Assembly (NCBI GenBank): GCA_016208305.1
Contig: JACQYI010000006.1
Location: 248,001-312,000, forward strand
Source: Oscillatoriophycideae cyanobacterium NC_groundwater_1537_Pr4_S-0.65um_50_18
GTDB taxonomy: Bacteria > Cyanobacteriota > Cyanobacteriia > Elainellales > Elainellaceae
Direction of reading: 5' to 3'
Length of the DNA stretch: 64,000 nt
Shown: piece by piece, positions 1-9,463 of the stretch
Layout: every line of letters starts with the position of its first letter
Position numbering within the stretch: position 1 is the first letter of the stretch
Program-made: the position numbers and the translations under genes
Notes under the pieces: model-generated
Database searches by the model: none
What the model saw: the letters and a program-made list of their open reading frames with translations, nothing else
What the model was told of the DNA's origin: nothing

Positions 1-187
1 GAATAAATTTTGATAAGAGAGAAAAAATTGACCACTCTTTGACCCAAAAATTATCTCTGACTCAGCAATACTCTTGCCTCTATCCTAAGCCAACGGACAT
101 TTTCTGTCCTAGGCTCTGTTTTTGAAGGTTGAATTTCTAGCGCGAAGCTTTAAAAAATCCATCTTCAGACAATTACACCTCTAAATC

Positions 188-931
188 CTACTCTAAGGTA
201 CGCTCTAGCATAAGAACACCTGAACCGACGACAGGGCTACGCGCTAGCAGCACGCCTTCGGCATTAGTCAGTTCGAGCTGATTGAACTTGAGCTTTTGCG
301 ATCGCTTCAAGACCTCATTGGCCAATTTGTCTTGCTGGTCAGGTTCTAGAGCATACCAGGCATTGCTGAGCGTTACCTTGAGGCGATTATGGCGGGTAGC
401 CCGAACGGATTCCACCAGACCTTCAGAGTAAGGCATAGCAATTTCTGCAAGCTGATCTTGAATTTTGATCAGCCGATTAAAATCGGCGGTCTGAGCTGGC
501 TTAGCAGGGGATGAATCACTGGGCAATCCATTGGGCGATCCACTAGACGGCACATATGGAGCTTCGACCAGAGCAGGCGGCTTTCCAGGCAGCAGCGCGA
601 ACGTGATGGAAAGGAACGATAAGACAAATAGCAGCGCGATCGCGGTCAAAACTTGATTGGGCAACTTAGTTTTCCAGGGTTCTGGCAGTCCTGTCCGCAA
701 TTTGGGCAAGATTACCACCCACCAAGATTGAAGAGCCTTTAACCCTTTAAACAAGAGCTGTGCCAGACGACGCAGCAGATTAAATGCCAACGGCAGGGCA
801 GCAAACACAATCGCCAAAAGCTGCCCCATCATGCGGAAGAAGGCTGCGACCTTATTGCCAGAGGGCGTCGGTTGCGCGGGCTGAGCGGGCGGCTCTGTGG
901 GGCGATCGTCAGGAGGCTGAGCTTGCGACAT
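188..931 (-). CDS. Hypothetical two-segment membrane protein
   Basis: Protein of 247 aa that I cannot assign to a named family. The first ~25 residues are Pro/Gln rich. Two hydrophobic stretches follow, at about residues 30-55 and 93-115, so it is probably anchored in a membrane. The remaining ~130 residues are soluble; they open with a Pro/Ser-rich linker and then read as a compact alpha/beta region (around residues 150-240). The ATG at 931 is preceded by AGGGAAC, a weak ribosome binding site. It is transcribed divergently from the patatin-like gene. Codon use and HIP1 sites match the neighbours, so there is no sign of transfer. Function unknown; a cyanobacteria-restricted conserved protein is the likeliest description. 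Confidence 0.7.
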   Translation of the reverse strand: MSQAQPPDDRPTEPPAQPAQPTPSGNKVAAFFRMMGQLLAIVFAALPLAFNLLRRLAQLLFKGLKALQSWWVVILPKLRTGLPEPWKTKLPNQVLTAIALLFVLSFLSITFALLPGKPPALVEAPYVPSSGSPNGLPSDSSPAKPAQTADFNRLIKIQDQLAEIAMPYSEGLVESVRATRHNRLKVTLSNAWYALEPDQQDKLANEVLKRSQKLKFNQLELTNAEGVLLARSPVVGSGVLMLERTLE

Positions 932-1254
932 AAAGTTCCCTAAGAATGGGGCGGTTTGGTTTCATCTTTATTTAAATCTTGCCTTAGATGTTAGGCAATG
1001 GAGTTAAGAAATATAGTTTTGTCTGAGTTGGCAGCAATTTTTGATTTAGCCGATTGACCCAGCCAATCAGGAACAGGTTGATAAAGAGCTGAGCACGGCT
1101 TCGCCCTCGTCTAGCAGCCTCAACTGCGCGCAAGATGCAGCTCCATCGATTATTCCTAGAGATTGCTAGGAGATTTTTATGTCGCTAGCCGCTTGACATG
1201 GTAATAAGAGCATAGGTGCTGCATCAAACTGTCAAGTCACTGAGGGCTTACTTC
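932..1254. other. Divergent intergenic region
   Basis: About 320 bases between the divergent hypothetical gene and the patatin-like gene. A TTGACA hexamer lies at 1193-1198, but no convincing -10 box follows at the right distance. I see no RNA gene and no significant repeat. Confidence 0.4.
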
Positions 1255-4200
1255 ATGTCTGAATCAACCTCAAAAACCGGATCAACTACCAGCCATATCC
1301 CTTTTCGTCAGGAGTTTCGCCTGGGCTTAGTTGTATATGGCGGTGTTTCGTTAGCTGTGTATATGAACGGAGTTTGCCGCGAATTTTATAACGCGGTACG
1401 CGGTAGAGGCATCTATAAGCTGCTAAAAGCGCTAACCGATTCAGACATTATTGTAGATGTTCTTTCAGGTACATCGGCTGGAGGCATTAATGGCGTCTTG
1501 CTAAGCTATGCCTTGACTAACAGCACTGAAGGCAAAGGCGAAGAGAAAGGTAAAGTTTTTGATTTCAAAGACTTTGCTGATGTGTGGCGCGAAAGTGGCA
1601 ACATTAGTCAATTGCTACGAGAGCCAGAAGAACCTCTTAGCTCAGCTCAAGCATTTCCCTCCGGGAAAGCGGTAGATTCTATTCTAGACGGTGATAACTA
1701 TTACCAAAGCCAGTTAACCAATGCTTTTCAAACAGTTTGGAATAACAGCGCTGAACCCATTGTGGGCGAATGGTTTTCACCCAGTAGCGAACTCGATCTA
1801 TTTATTACGGGCACTGACTTATTAGGCAAAGTCTATAAGGCGTTTGACAACACAGGAAGCCTAATTGAAGTTAAAGAGCATCGCACAGTTTTTCATTTGA
1901 AATATCGCGAGGGTCGCAAACATGACTTTCAACCCGCAAGAGATCAGATTCCTCAAAAGGCTCTGGCAAAACTTTGTCGCATCACGTCTTGTTTCCCCGT
2001 CGCTTTTCCTGTTGTGAGTGTTCAGCTCAAGAGTGAAGATGCGATCGATCGCCATTTGATCTCTTGGGGACAGCTCGAAAACCGTGAGCTGCCTTCAACA
2101 CCTCCACCCAAAGGATATCAGCTGCATTTTGTCGATGGAGGCGTGCTGGACAATCGCCCTTTTAGCTACACCATTAACGAAATTTATCGCCGTACTGCCT
2201 ATCGTCCAGCAGCGCGCAAGATGTTCTACATTGATCCCAGTCCAGATCAATTTTTGAATAGCCCTAAGTTTCGGAATATGCAGCGACCTAGTATCTTACA
2301 AGCTGCTACAGATTCTTTAGTAGGAATGCCTCGTTACGAAAGCATTGCTAATGATTTAAAGGAAATCAGCGATCGCAATGAAAAAGTTCGGCGCTATAAG
2401 TTTTTGAGAGCAACCGCACAACGCGCTGTAGAAGAAGATAAGCAACCCGGCAATGCTGATGAAAACTCAAGGAAGGTTTATTTAAGATGTCGGTTAGTAG
2501 GACTGCGCGATCGCATTTTACCTCTCATTTTGAGAATTGATTCTGTTGATCTTGAGGATCAGGCTACCCGCAATGAGGACAAGTCTAAGCTTTTAGAGAG
2601 AGCAGCAGAGCTGATGACTCAATATGTGGCTGATAAGGAAGGTCGTGATGCGCGAGAGGAGTTTCTCAATAAACTATCTGATGAGATTCGCAATTTAGAT
2701 ATTGATTATGCCTTGAGGAAGCACTTTTTTCTGCTAGAAAAAATCTGCGAATTGATGGGTCGATCGCAAGAGAATGAAGAACATCAGAAATTGGCAAATT
2801 TAGCGGGAAACTTAGGGCTGCAAATTCAGCTTTTAGAAACAATCCAGGCAGGATTAGACCGATTGCTCCAAATGAAGCCTATCAGCCAAGTCTTCTATGG
2901 CTTAATTGAGCGCGATCTGACGCTGCCCCTAGAGAGGCAGCCAGCAAATCAGCGACAAATTTATGATTTTCTACTCAAAATGCATCGCTTTTTTCTAGAT
3001 AATGATTTAGATGGAGATGGATTGCCGCCCTCTAAACCTATTGCAGACAGAGCTATTGCAGATCAAGATGTAAAAGCGATCGCGCCCCACTTCTTTGACA
3101 CCTATGATCCGGCTCAATGTGCTAATTCTGAGCGTACAAGTATTCTTGATAGGCTGCTTGAAAAATCAGAGCGCTTGGGCAAGCTGCTTGAAACAGGCGA
3201 TCGCTTAGGTGATGATTTAGACAGCGATGCCTCTAGATATTTCTGGAACAACGATCGCTATAAATTCAACAAAGATAGCGAAAACGATAGTGATAAGTAT
3301 CGTAGTTTTTTGAGGAGAATTGAGCAAGCCTCAGAGCAGTTAATTGAGGCGGCCAATCTAACTTTAAAAGAAGGAGATTCAAAGGAAAAAGACTTAGCTG
3401 TTTTGTTTAAACGATTTCGAGATATTGATCAAGCCGTTTACTCGTTTGAATATCTATCCGATATTCAAGCAAAAGAGCAAATTGAAATTATCCGAATTAG
3501 CCCTGCAGATGCTCAAAAGGGTTATGGAAAAGACAAAGGGCTAATTGAGAAATTGGCGGGCGATCAGTTTCGAGCCTTTGGCGGATTCTTCAAAAAATCC
3601 TGGCGCTCTAACGATATTCTGTGGGGACGTTTGGATGGCGTAAATCGCATTATAGAGGCTTTGCTAACCCCCAAGGCACTCCTGGCTTTTCCAGGATTCT
3701 TGCAGCGTCAGATTGAATCGTTGAACCAACAAGATCCATCTCTAAACGTTACACCTGAAGGCTATTTAACAGAGTTAATTCAGGAGACTTTGCCTCAGGC
3801 AACAGCTATTCAGAAACAGACAGTGCTGCAATCTCTATTGGAGCTGTGTGATTTATGCAAAGTACTGATGGATCAGGAACGGGCGGATCAGAAACCAACT
3901 CGAAAACAGACGCTTGAACTTCAAGAATTTGCTCAAAAATTGATTCCAGAGCTGCAAGAGATCATGATAACCGCAGAGCATCGGGCGATCGTTCAATCTG
4001 AATTAGGCTATGTCTTAGAAGATGCGATCGACGAACAGCTGGAATGGAATCAACAGCAAATTAAACCTACGAAAGAGACGAGTAAACTTTTAACCCAGTT
4101 CCACTATAAGCCTGTTTCAGTCAAGCATTTGGAAGGTGATGAGCTTAAGGCGGTTAAGCAACTCGACCATTTAGTAAAAAATGTGGTTGATCCTAAATTA

Positions 4201-5055
4201 TTATCAGGCGTTGCCAACTCTCTAGGTCTGCTATCTACCTCTACACAAAGTCTAGTGGGTCAGCCTGGTCGGGAAGAGACAGATCAAGGCATTCATTGGG
4301 CGCAATTGCCAGATTTAATGCATATTGCCTTTCGCCATTCTAGTCAAAGCGATCGCCGTAAACTATCCGATTACCTGCTGCCCATTGTTCAAACGAAAAC
4401 GCCAGCGGTTGATGATTTCTATCGGTTTTTTAATCAGCTCTTGCTTGCAACTTCCCATGAGCTATCTTATTCCACCTCAAGCCAGAACTTTAAAGCCGCA
4501 CTTAAAGACATTGAGCAGCAGCTTAGAAAAATCGTCGCTCAGCTCAGACCGACCTTCCAACCGGTGGGGGGATATTTCGATCGGGCTATCACTCCCTTTG
4601 TGGCAACAGAACTAGCTCGGACTTCAACTCAATCTCTATTGCAAAATGGGGATGTAGATGCCTACTTTCGCAACAAATATCGCGTCGGTTCTGAAAATCT
4701 GGCTGATGCCATTCCCCCGCTCATCTTACAAAATCTGGCAGCTCAGGTCGGCATGATTTTGCGGAATGTTTTAGTAACTTCTTCCGTAGGTCCTCAGGTA
4801 CGTCCGACTGTCGCCTATAAGATTTTTAATGCATCCCTCAATTTGTTTTACTGGGCTGTTCGCTCTAAAAATTCAAAATCTCGGCTCAGGGCAGGCTCTC
4901 TGGCTGCGATTTTGGAGCTGATTTTTCTAGTGGCGATCGCCGCTATCACAGTCATCCTCATCAGCAAAATTCCTTTTGGGCTAATGGTGATTCTGCTCTC
5001 TGTTCCAGCACTAGGGCTAATTTTCTACATCTGGAGATTGCTGACAAAAAGGTAG
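1255..5055 (+). CDS. Patatin-like phospholipase, very large, membrane-tailed
   Basis: Predicted serine lipid acyl hydrolase of the patatin family, 1266 aa from the ATG at 1255. A GTG at 1216 is in frame, but the ATG has GAGGG eight bases upstream. The N-terminal ~330 residues carry the family hallmarks: a glycine-rich oxyanion region (YGGVSLAVYMNG), the nucleophile elbow GTSAGG with Ser at about residue 74, and the DGG motif of the catalytic Asp (FVDGGVLDNRP). The long middle part (about 350-1200) is helical, charged and of no recognised catalytic type, as in patatin-like proteins with a DUF3376-like region. The last ~50 residues form two adjacent hydrophobic segments ending in a basic tail, so the protein is probably tail-anchored in a membrane. 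The family normally deacylates phospho- or galactolipids; the real substrate is unknown. Confidence 0.85.
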   Translation: MSESTSKTGSTTSHIPFRQEFRLGLVVYGGVSLAVYMNGVCREFYNAVRGRGIYKLLKALTDSDIIVDVLSGTSAGGINGVLLSYALTNSTEGKGEEKGKVFDFKDFADVWRESGNISQLLREPEEPLSSAQAFPSGKAVDSILDGDNYYQSQLTNAFQTVWNNSAEPIVGEWFSPSSELDLFITGTDLLGKVYKAFDNTGSLIEVKEHRTVFHLKYREGRKHDFQPARDQIPQKALAKLCRITSCFPVAFPVVSVQLKSEDAIDRHLISWGQLENRELPSTPPPKGYQLHFVDGGVLDNRPFSYTINEIYRRTAYRPAARKMFYIDPSPDQFLNSPKFRNMQRPSILQAATDSLVGMPRYESIANDLKEISDRNEKVRRYKFLRATAQRAVEEDKQPGNADENSRKVYLRCRLVGLRDRILPLILRIDSVDLEDQATRNEDKSKLLERAAELMTQYVADKEGRDAREEFLNKLSDEIRNLDIDYALRKHFFLLEKICELMGRSQENEEHQKLANLAGNLGLQIQLLETIQAGLDRLLQMKPISQVFYGLIERDLTLPLERQPANQRQIYDFLLKMHRFFLDNDLDGDGLPPSKPIADRAIADQDVKAIAPHFFDTYDPAQCANSERTSILDRLLEKSERLGKLLETGDRLGDDLDSDASRYFWNNDRYKFNKDSENDSDKYRSFLRRIEQASEQLIEAANLTLKEGDSKEKDLAVLFKRFRDIDQAVYSFEYLSDIQAKEQIEIIRISPADAQKGYGKDKGLIEKLAGDQFRAFGGFFKKSWRSNDILWGRLDGVNRIIEALLTPKALLAFPGFLQRQIESLNQQDPSLNVTPEGYLTELIQETLPQATAIQKQTVLQSLLELCDLCKVLMDQERADQKPTRKQTLELQEFAQKLIPELQEIMITAEHRAIVQSELGYVLEDAIDEQLEWNQQQIKPTKETSKLLTQFHYKPVSVKHLEGDELKAVKQLDHLVKNVVDPKLLSGVANSLGLLSTSTQSLVGQPGREETDQGIHWAQLPDLMHIAFRHSSQSDRRKLSDYLLPIVQTKTPAVDDFYRFFNQLLLATSHELSYSTSSQNFKAALKDIEQQLRKIVAQLRPTFQPVGGYFDRAITPFVATELARTSTQSLLQNGDVDAYFRNKYRVGSENLADAIPPLILQNLAAQVGMILRNVLVTSSVGPQVRPTVAYKIFNASLNLFYWAVRSKNSKSRLRAGSLAAILELIFLVAIAAITVILISKIPFGLMVILLSVPALGLIFYIWRLLTKR

Positions 5056-5365
5056 TCGAGGCATCTAGCTGGGCTAACTGAATTTCAGTCAGGCTATCTC
5101 ACTTTTGAGTCAAATTTTTGACAAACTTTCTTAAGTAAAGAAGCTTAGACTAAGAAGTAAAAGCGGGTGTTGTCGAATCCCAGAATATTTTGTAAAGGTA
5201 TAGCATTGTCCTATTTTTCATAGGTGATTTTTTCTACGGGAGATTTGGCCGTCATGCATTCATCCTCAGATTGTGCTATGGCGTTAAACCTACAGTCACT
5301 CGCCTAGATGAGTCACTTGCCCAGATCGATAGTCCCACGGATCTACAGGGTGCAACTGCCGAACT
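5056..5365. other. Intergenic region with small inverted repeat
   Basis: Roughly 310 bases without a gene. The only structure I can point to is an imperfect 14-bp palindrome at 5109-5122 (GTCAAATTTTTGAC), which could be an operator or chance. No tRNA-like or terminator-like structure was recognised. Confidence 0.35.
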
Positions 5366-6748
5366 ATGACTGAAGATAATTTGATCCCAGACAGCTTGAT
5401 TCAAGAGAGCTTGATCCCGGAAAACTTGACCCAAGAGAACCTGACCCCAAATGGGTCAACTCAAGATAGCGCTATTCCAGTCGATGCTGCTCCAGGCAAT
5501 CTCAAGATAGCTAAGCCTAAGCACATCATTCTCACCTCCCATCAGCATCGCGGTAATGGCAAGGTGATTCCCATCCACTGGGGGGCAGAAAGTCCGAGCG
5601 ATCGCGGCCCCATCATTGGCTCGATTCGCAACCCGCAACATCGGAATGTGATTGGCACCCATGCCGGATCATATGGGGTTTATCGGGCGTTGGCAGTGGC
5701 AAGTGGGGATTTAGATCCCACCCATAAGGCTGATCTAACCAACACCTCCCCACCTGTACAAATTGGGCCATACCCAAGCTGGAGCGATCCTGACAAGATT
5801 GTCTCGCTTGATCCGTTTGGCGCGTTCGCTGGGAATGTTTTTACAGGGTATGAATCTGAGGGTTATGACATCCTACCGACGATCGCTATTACCAAAGCCC
5901 ATATCAACATTCCAGAGCTAAAGGATGCGATCGCTCAAGGTCGGATTGAGGTAGACGGTAAGTTACTCAAGTCGGACGGCAACTTGTTAGTCACCAAGGC
6001 CGCGATCGATCCCGTTTGGTATCTCCCTGGCATTGCCAAACGCTTGCAGATTGAAGAAACCTATCTGCGTCGGGTTTTGTTTCAGCAAACGGGTGGGATG
6101 TTCCCTGAGTTGGTAACGCGACCTGACCTGCATGTATTTTTGCCGCCCATCGGCGGATCGACGATCTATATCATCGGCAATGAGCAAGCGATCGTTGATC
6201 CTAATCAGCCGTTAGCTGTTCGCGTGCATGACGAATGCAATGGCTCTGATGTCTTCGGCTCAGATATTTGCACCTGCCGTCCCTATCTGGTTCACGGCAT
6301 TGAGGTTTGTATTCAGACGGCGCAAGAAGGTGGTGCTGGCGTGATTGTTTACTGCCGCAAAGAGGGACGGGCGCTAGGGGAAGTGACAAAGTTTTTGGTC
6401 TACAACGCCCGCAAGCGCCAAGAGGGAGGCGATCGCGCCGATGCTTATTTCACCCGCACCGAGTGCGTTGCTGGCGTGCAAGATATGCGCTTTCAAGAGC
6501 TAATGCCTGACATGCTGCACTGGCTAGGCATAACGCGGATCGATCGCCTCGTCTCGATGAGCAACATGAAATACAATGCGATTACTCATGCTGGCATTGA
6601 GGTCGTGCAGCGTATTGCTATTCCACCAGAGCTAATTCCTGCTGATGCACAAGTGGAAATTGAAGCTAAGAAAGCGTCAGGTTACTACTCGGAAGATGAG
6701 GTGCTAGCCGCAGAAGAATTGGCACAGATCAAGGGGCGAGACTATTAG
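5366..6748 (+). CDS. Urc1-type GTP cyclohydrolase II paralogue
   Basis: A GTP cyclohydrolase II fold protein of the Urc1 branch, 460 aa. The zinc site is intact: Cys-X10-Cys-X-Cys within HDECNGSDVFGSDICTC, followed by the catalytic region EGRALGEVTKF. The ~200 residues ahead of it (LTSHQHRG, GTHAGSYGVYRALA, DLTNTSPPVQIGPYP, ITKAHINIPEL) match the N-terminal half typical of Urc1-like proteins and not a RibB domain, so this is not the RibBA riboflavin enzyme. Fungal Urc1 acts in uracil catabolism; a similar role here is inference. The usual partner (DUF1688/Urc4) is not in the window. Oddly, the first ~40 residues are a degenerate ten-residue repeat (LIPDSLIQES / LIPENLTQEN / LTPNGSTQDS). No clear ribosome binding site precedes the ATG, so a downstream start is possible. 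Confidence 0.85.
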   Translation: MTEDNLIPDSLIQESLIPENLTQENLTPNGSTQDSAIPVDAAPGNLKIAKPKHIILTSHQHRGNGKVIPIHWGAESPSDRGPIIGSIRNPQHRNVIGTHAGSYGVYRALAVASGDLDPTHKADLTNTSPPVQIGPYPSWSDPDKIVSLDPFGAFAGNVFTGYESEGYDILPTIAITKAHINIPELKDAIAQGRIEVDGKLLKSDGNLLVTKAAIDPVWYLPGIAKRLQIEETYLRRVLFQQTGGMFPELVTRPDLHVFLPPIGGSTIYIIGNEQAIVDPNQPLAVRVHDECNGSDVFGSDICTCRPYLVHGIEVCIQTAQEGGAGVIVYCRKEGRALGEVTKFLVYNARKRQEGGDRADAYFTRTECVAGVQDMRFQELMPDMLHWLGITRIDRLVSMSNMKYNAITHAGIEVVQRIAIPPELIPADAQVEIEAKKASGYYSEDEVLAAEELAQIKGRDY

Positions 6749-6804
6749 GTGCCTAGATGGGTGCCTCGATTAACCCCTAAGATCGCACACAAAATAAAAC
6801 CGAA

Positions 6805-6864
6805 TAGTTTTTTGGAAATGCCGCGCGGCACTTCCAAAAAACTACTCCAGATTAATTTGCGATC
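6805..6864. repeat. Dispersed hairpin repeat, copy 1
   Basis: An almost perfect palindrome with no loop: 6805-6824 pairs with 6825-6844 at 19 of 20 positions. It is followed at 6851-6864 by ATTAATTTGCGATC. The same tag, in either orientation, sits beside hairpins at 46.5 kb and 48.9 kb, so this is a member of a repeat family. It may also end transcription of the upstream Urc1-type gene. Confidence 0.6.
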
Positions 6865-6983
6865 TCGACCTGAGAGGCTGATTTTTTTAGGCGTGATAGA
6901 CTCGAGAAATTAGGCCAACCTGTTGCCTAACCTGCCTTAGCAATCTCGGATTGCATGCCCTTAACTCCTACCCCACCTTTCCT

Positions 6984-7841
6984 ATGGCGGTTCGCAAAGA
7001 TACGATATTTGAACGATTCCTTGCCCCGATCTTTCAAAATTTCTTGATCGATCGCGAGGCATTGACACGCTACTACAAGAGCCGTGATTGGGAGCAGGTC
7101 AGCGATCGCTTTCGCCAGCCCAACTTTACCTATCCTGATTACTACCAGTCACACAATTTTCATGGTGTAGAAGGGGGCTATCTCAGCTTAGGTGCTGCTT
7201 TATCCTACGATCCGATCACGCAGTATGTGCTGCCGCCCAATGAGGTCTGGGTGCGTCAGGAGGCGCTTGATCGGATTCGATGTCACCCTCGCCGCATCCT
7301 TGACTTAGGCTGCGGTACAGGCACCATGACGCGACTGCTCAAGCAAAAATTTCCTCAGGCTGAAGTGATAGGCATCGACTTTTCGCCTTATATGCTGGCC
7401 GTGGCTGATGACAAAGCAAAATCTGATGGGCTGGCGATCGAATTTTTGCAGGGCAATGCTGAAAGCACAAGTTTTGCGGCCAACAGCTTTGATTTGGTAA
7501 CAGCAGCCTTGCTCTTTCATGAGACACCGCCCACAGTGGCTCTTAACATCCTGCGCGAAGGGTTCCGGCTGCTAAAGACAGGCGGAGAAGCGTTAATTTT
7601 TGACGGTAACCAAGCTACATTGCGCCAGACAGAATGGCTGACGGAAATCTTTGAGGAACCCTACATCAAAGCCTACGCCCAGGGCAGCATTGATGCCTGG
7701 ATGGGGGCAGCTGGATTTGGGGATGTGCTCACTGAAGAAGTGTGGTGGGTGCATCAGGTGACGCGGGGCGTGAAACCATTGCCCTATCATTCTGAATTGG
7801 CAACCTTGACCGATCGCCAGTATGGATTAGCGATGGGTTAG
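6984..7841 (+). CDS. Class I SAM-dependent methyltransferase
   Basis: Predicted S-adenosylmethionine methyltransferase, 285 aa from ATG 6984 (a TTG at 6951 is in frame). Motif I is clear (ILDLGCGTG, about residues 110-118), followed by the acidic end of strand 2 (VIGIDFSP), a post-I region (FLQGNAES) and motif III (LLKTGGEALIF). The N-terminal ~100 residues are aromatic rich and family-specific. The substrate cannot be read from the sequence. The gene lies about 235 bases after the Urc1-type gene on the same strand, with a palindromic repeat in between, so co-transcription is doubtful. A perfect-stem terminator follows. Confidence 0.8.
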   Translation: MAVRKDTIFERFLAPIFQNFLIDREALTRYYKSRDWEQVSDRFRQPNFTYPDYYQSHNFHGVEGGYLSLGAALSYDPITQYVLPPNEVWVRQEALDRIRCHPRRILDLGCGTGTMTRLLKQKFPQAEVIGIDFSPYMLAVADDKAKSDGLAIEFLQGNAESTSFAANSFDLVTAALLFHETPPTVALNILREGFRLLKTGGEALIFDGNQATLRQTEWLTEIFEEPYIKAYAQGSIDAWMGAAGFGDVLTEEVWWVHQVTRGVKPLPYHSELATLTDRQYGLAMG

Positions 7842-7926
7842 CGAACATGAGTTTGCAAATTGAATAAACCTATAGCCACTTTACTTGGGACGTTGGTGGC
7901 GCGCTGTCCTAGCCTCGCACAGCTAA

Positions 7927-7972
7927 AAATAACGGTTTCAAAAAGCGGTCTGCTCTTTTGAAACCGTTATTT
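7927..7972. terminator. Bidirectional intrinsic terminator
   Basis: Perfect 17-bp inverted repeat (7927-7943 with 7956-7972) around a 12-base loop, A-rich on one side and T-rich on the other. It lies between the convergent methyltransferase and kinase genes and can serve both. Confidence 0.75.
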
Positions 7973-8048
7973 CACGTCAATTTATCAGCGATTCTCGAAG
8001 CGTCAGAGTTCCAGGAAGGCTCTGCCTCCATTGACTCTTCCTCTTCCT

Positions 8049-9131
8049 TTACCAAGGCACCATAACTTCCTCTGGCTTCGTTTTGCTGCGGCGATCGCGC
8101 ACTTTTTGACGGGCGCGCCACTGGCGAATGGCGATCGCGGTTCGCATGATGGGCGACACGTAGCCTTCGGGCATTTCTTCTTCGGCAATGACGCCTAACG
8201 GCACATTGTTCATGCAGTCTGCCAGAGAGTCGAGATATGGCTCTAAATCGAGCATCCGCAACACTTCTTCAGCATTTTGGTAGCGATCGCGAGCCGAAAC
8301 CTTCAGCATTTTCTCCAGCAGTTTACCGAAGTGATCGCTGACCTGAACCGTGTCTTGCCAGTTAACTTCGCCCGTCGCTGGGTTGTAGTCAAACTCCATT
8401 GGAGGCTTGCCCGTTAGTAAGTACAGACAGGTCACGCCCAAGGCAAACATATCGCTGGCAAAGGTCGATCGCAGGGCAAGTTGCTCAGGTGGGGCAAAGC
8501 CGAGCGTCCCGACAAAGTGAGTCGTGGTGGCGCGCTGGGTACTTTCTCCCATGCGAATGAAATGCTCTTTAACGGCTCCAAAGTCGATCAGCACAAGGCG
8601 ACCGTCATCTTGGCAGCGAATAATATTGGGAGGCTTAATGTCTCGGTGGATCACCTGGTTCTCATGCACATAGCTCAGAACAGGCAGGATCTCCCAGAGA
8701 AATTGCTTGACCTCACGCTCTGACAAAGAGCCTTTAATCTTAACCTCACGAGCTAAGGTGCGCCCCTTAATGTATTCCTGTACAAGATAGAATTCACCAT
8801 TCACCTGAAAATAATCCAGCAGGCGGGGAATTTGAGCATGGCTGCCAAGCTGGCTGAGGATTTTAGCCTCTCGCTCAAACCTTTGACAGGCACGCTGTAG
8901 CGCCATAGGGTTGCTCACCTTGGGACACAAGAGCTTGATGACGCAAAGGGGATTGCTGGGGAGCGCCATATCTCTGGCTAGAAACGTGACCCCGAAGCCC
9001 CCTCGCCCCAGAGTGCGAAAGATTTTGTAGCGATCGCGGAACAGCCGATCTGACCCGCAGATCTGGCTCAGATAAGTCTGATGCTGGGGTGAGGAGCGCA
9101 AATTGTCCAGTTTTGGAACTGATGAATCCAT
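8049..9131 (-). CDS. Ser/Thr protein kinase, cyanobacterial Pkn2-like
   Basis: Eukaryotic-type serine/threonine kinase, 360 aa from ATG 9131. The reading frame stays open to 9239, but the extra 36 codons include a 20-bp duplication and look non-coding. Kinase motifs in order: glycine loop GRGGFGVTF, the catalytic Lys in VIKLL, HRDIKPPN catalytic loop, IDFGAVKE (DFG Mg loop), a Thr-rich activation segment (TTTHFVGT) and APPEQ. The domain covers about residues 35-305. The C-terminal ~55 residues are basic and contain no recognisable sensor repeat, so the kinase is probably cytosolic. It ends convergently with the methyltransferase gene. Target unknown. Confidence 0.9.
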   Translation of the reverse strand: MDSSVPKLDNLRSSPQHQTYLSQICGSDRLFRDRYKIFRTLGRGGFGVTFLARDMALPSNPLCVIKLLCPKVSNPMALQRACQRFEREAKILSQLGSHAQIPRLLDYFQVNGEFYLVQEYIKGRTLAREVKIKGSLSEREVKQFLWEILPVLSYVHENQVIHRDIKPPNIIRCQDDGRLVLIDFGAVKEHFIRMGESTQRATTTHFVGTLGFAPPEQLALRSTFASDMFALGVTCLYLLTGKPPMEFDYNPATGEVNWQDTVQVSDHFGKLLEKMLKVSARDRYQNAEEVLRMLDLEPYLDSLADCMNNVPLGVIAEEEMPEGYVSPIMRTAIAIRQWRARQKVRDRRSKTKPEEVMVPW

Positions 9132-9192
9132 GGCAAATCCAGGGTCAGAGATCTCGTCCTGAAAGGCAATATAACACTCGCTGCCCGAATGG

Positions 9193-9232
9193 CTGCGTAA
9201 AGACACAATAAACTGCGTAAAGACAGAATAAA
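9193..9232. repeat. 20-bp tandem duplication
   Basis: CTGCGTAAAGACACAATAAA is repeated once directly, 19 of 20 bases identical. It lies upstream of the chosen kinase start, in what is probably its leader. Confidence 0.7.
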
Positions 9233-9390
9233 GAATCAATCAAGCTAATTGCTGTGATCTAGGACACGCTTAGAGTTGAATCCGCTCAGTAGAATTACAG
9301 GATGAACAGTTAAGGGAAGTAAAGTTTGTGTCTAGCTGCTCAGCTGTGGTGAAGGTTTTGGCTCCTGATAAAACTCAAACTCAAAAATTT

Positions 9391-9423
9391 TTAAGAGCGT
9401 GCGGCGGAGCCGCACGCTCTTAA
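9391..9423 (-). terminator. Terminator downstream of maf
   Basis: Perfect 15-bp GC-rich stem (9391-9405 with 9409-9423) with a 3-base loop. On the minus strand it is followed by AAATTTTT, consistent with an intrinsic terminator for the maf gene. Confidence 0.7.
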
Positions 9424-9463
9424 AAAAGCTCTCTAAGTGATTGCTGAAAAGCTCTACTAGCCA

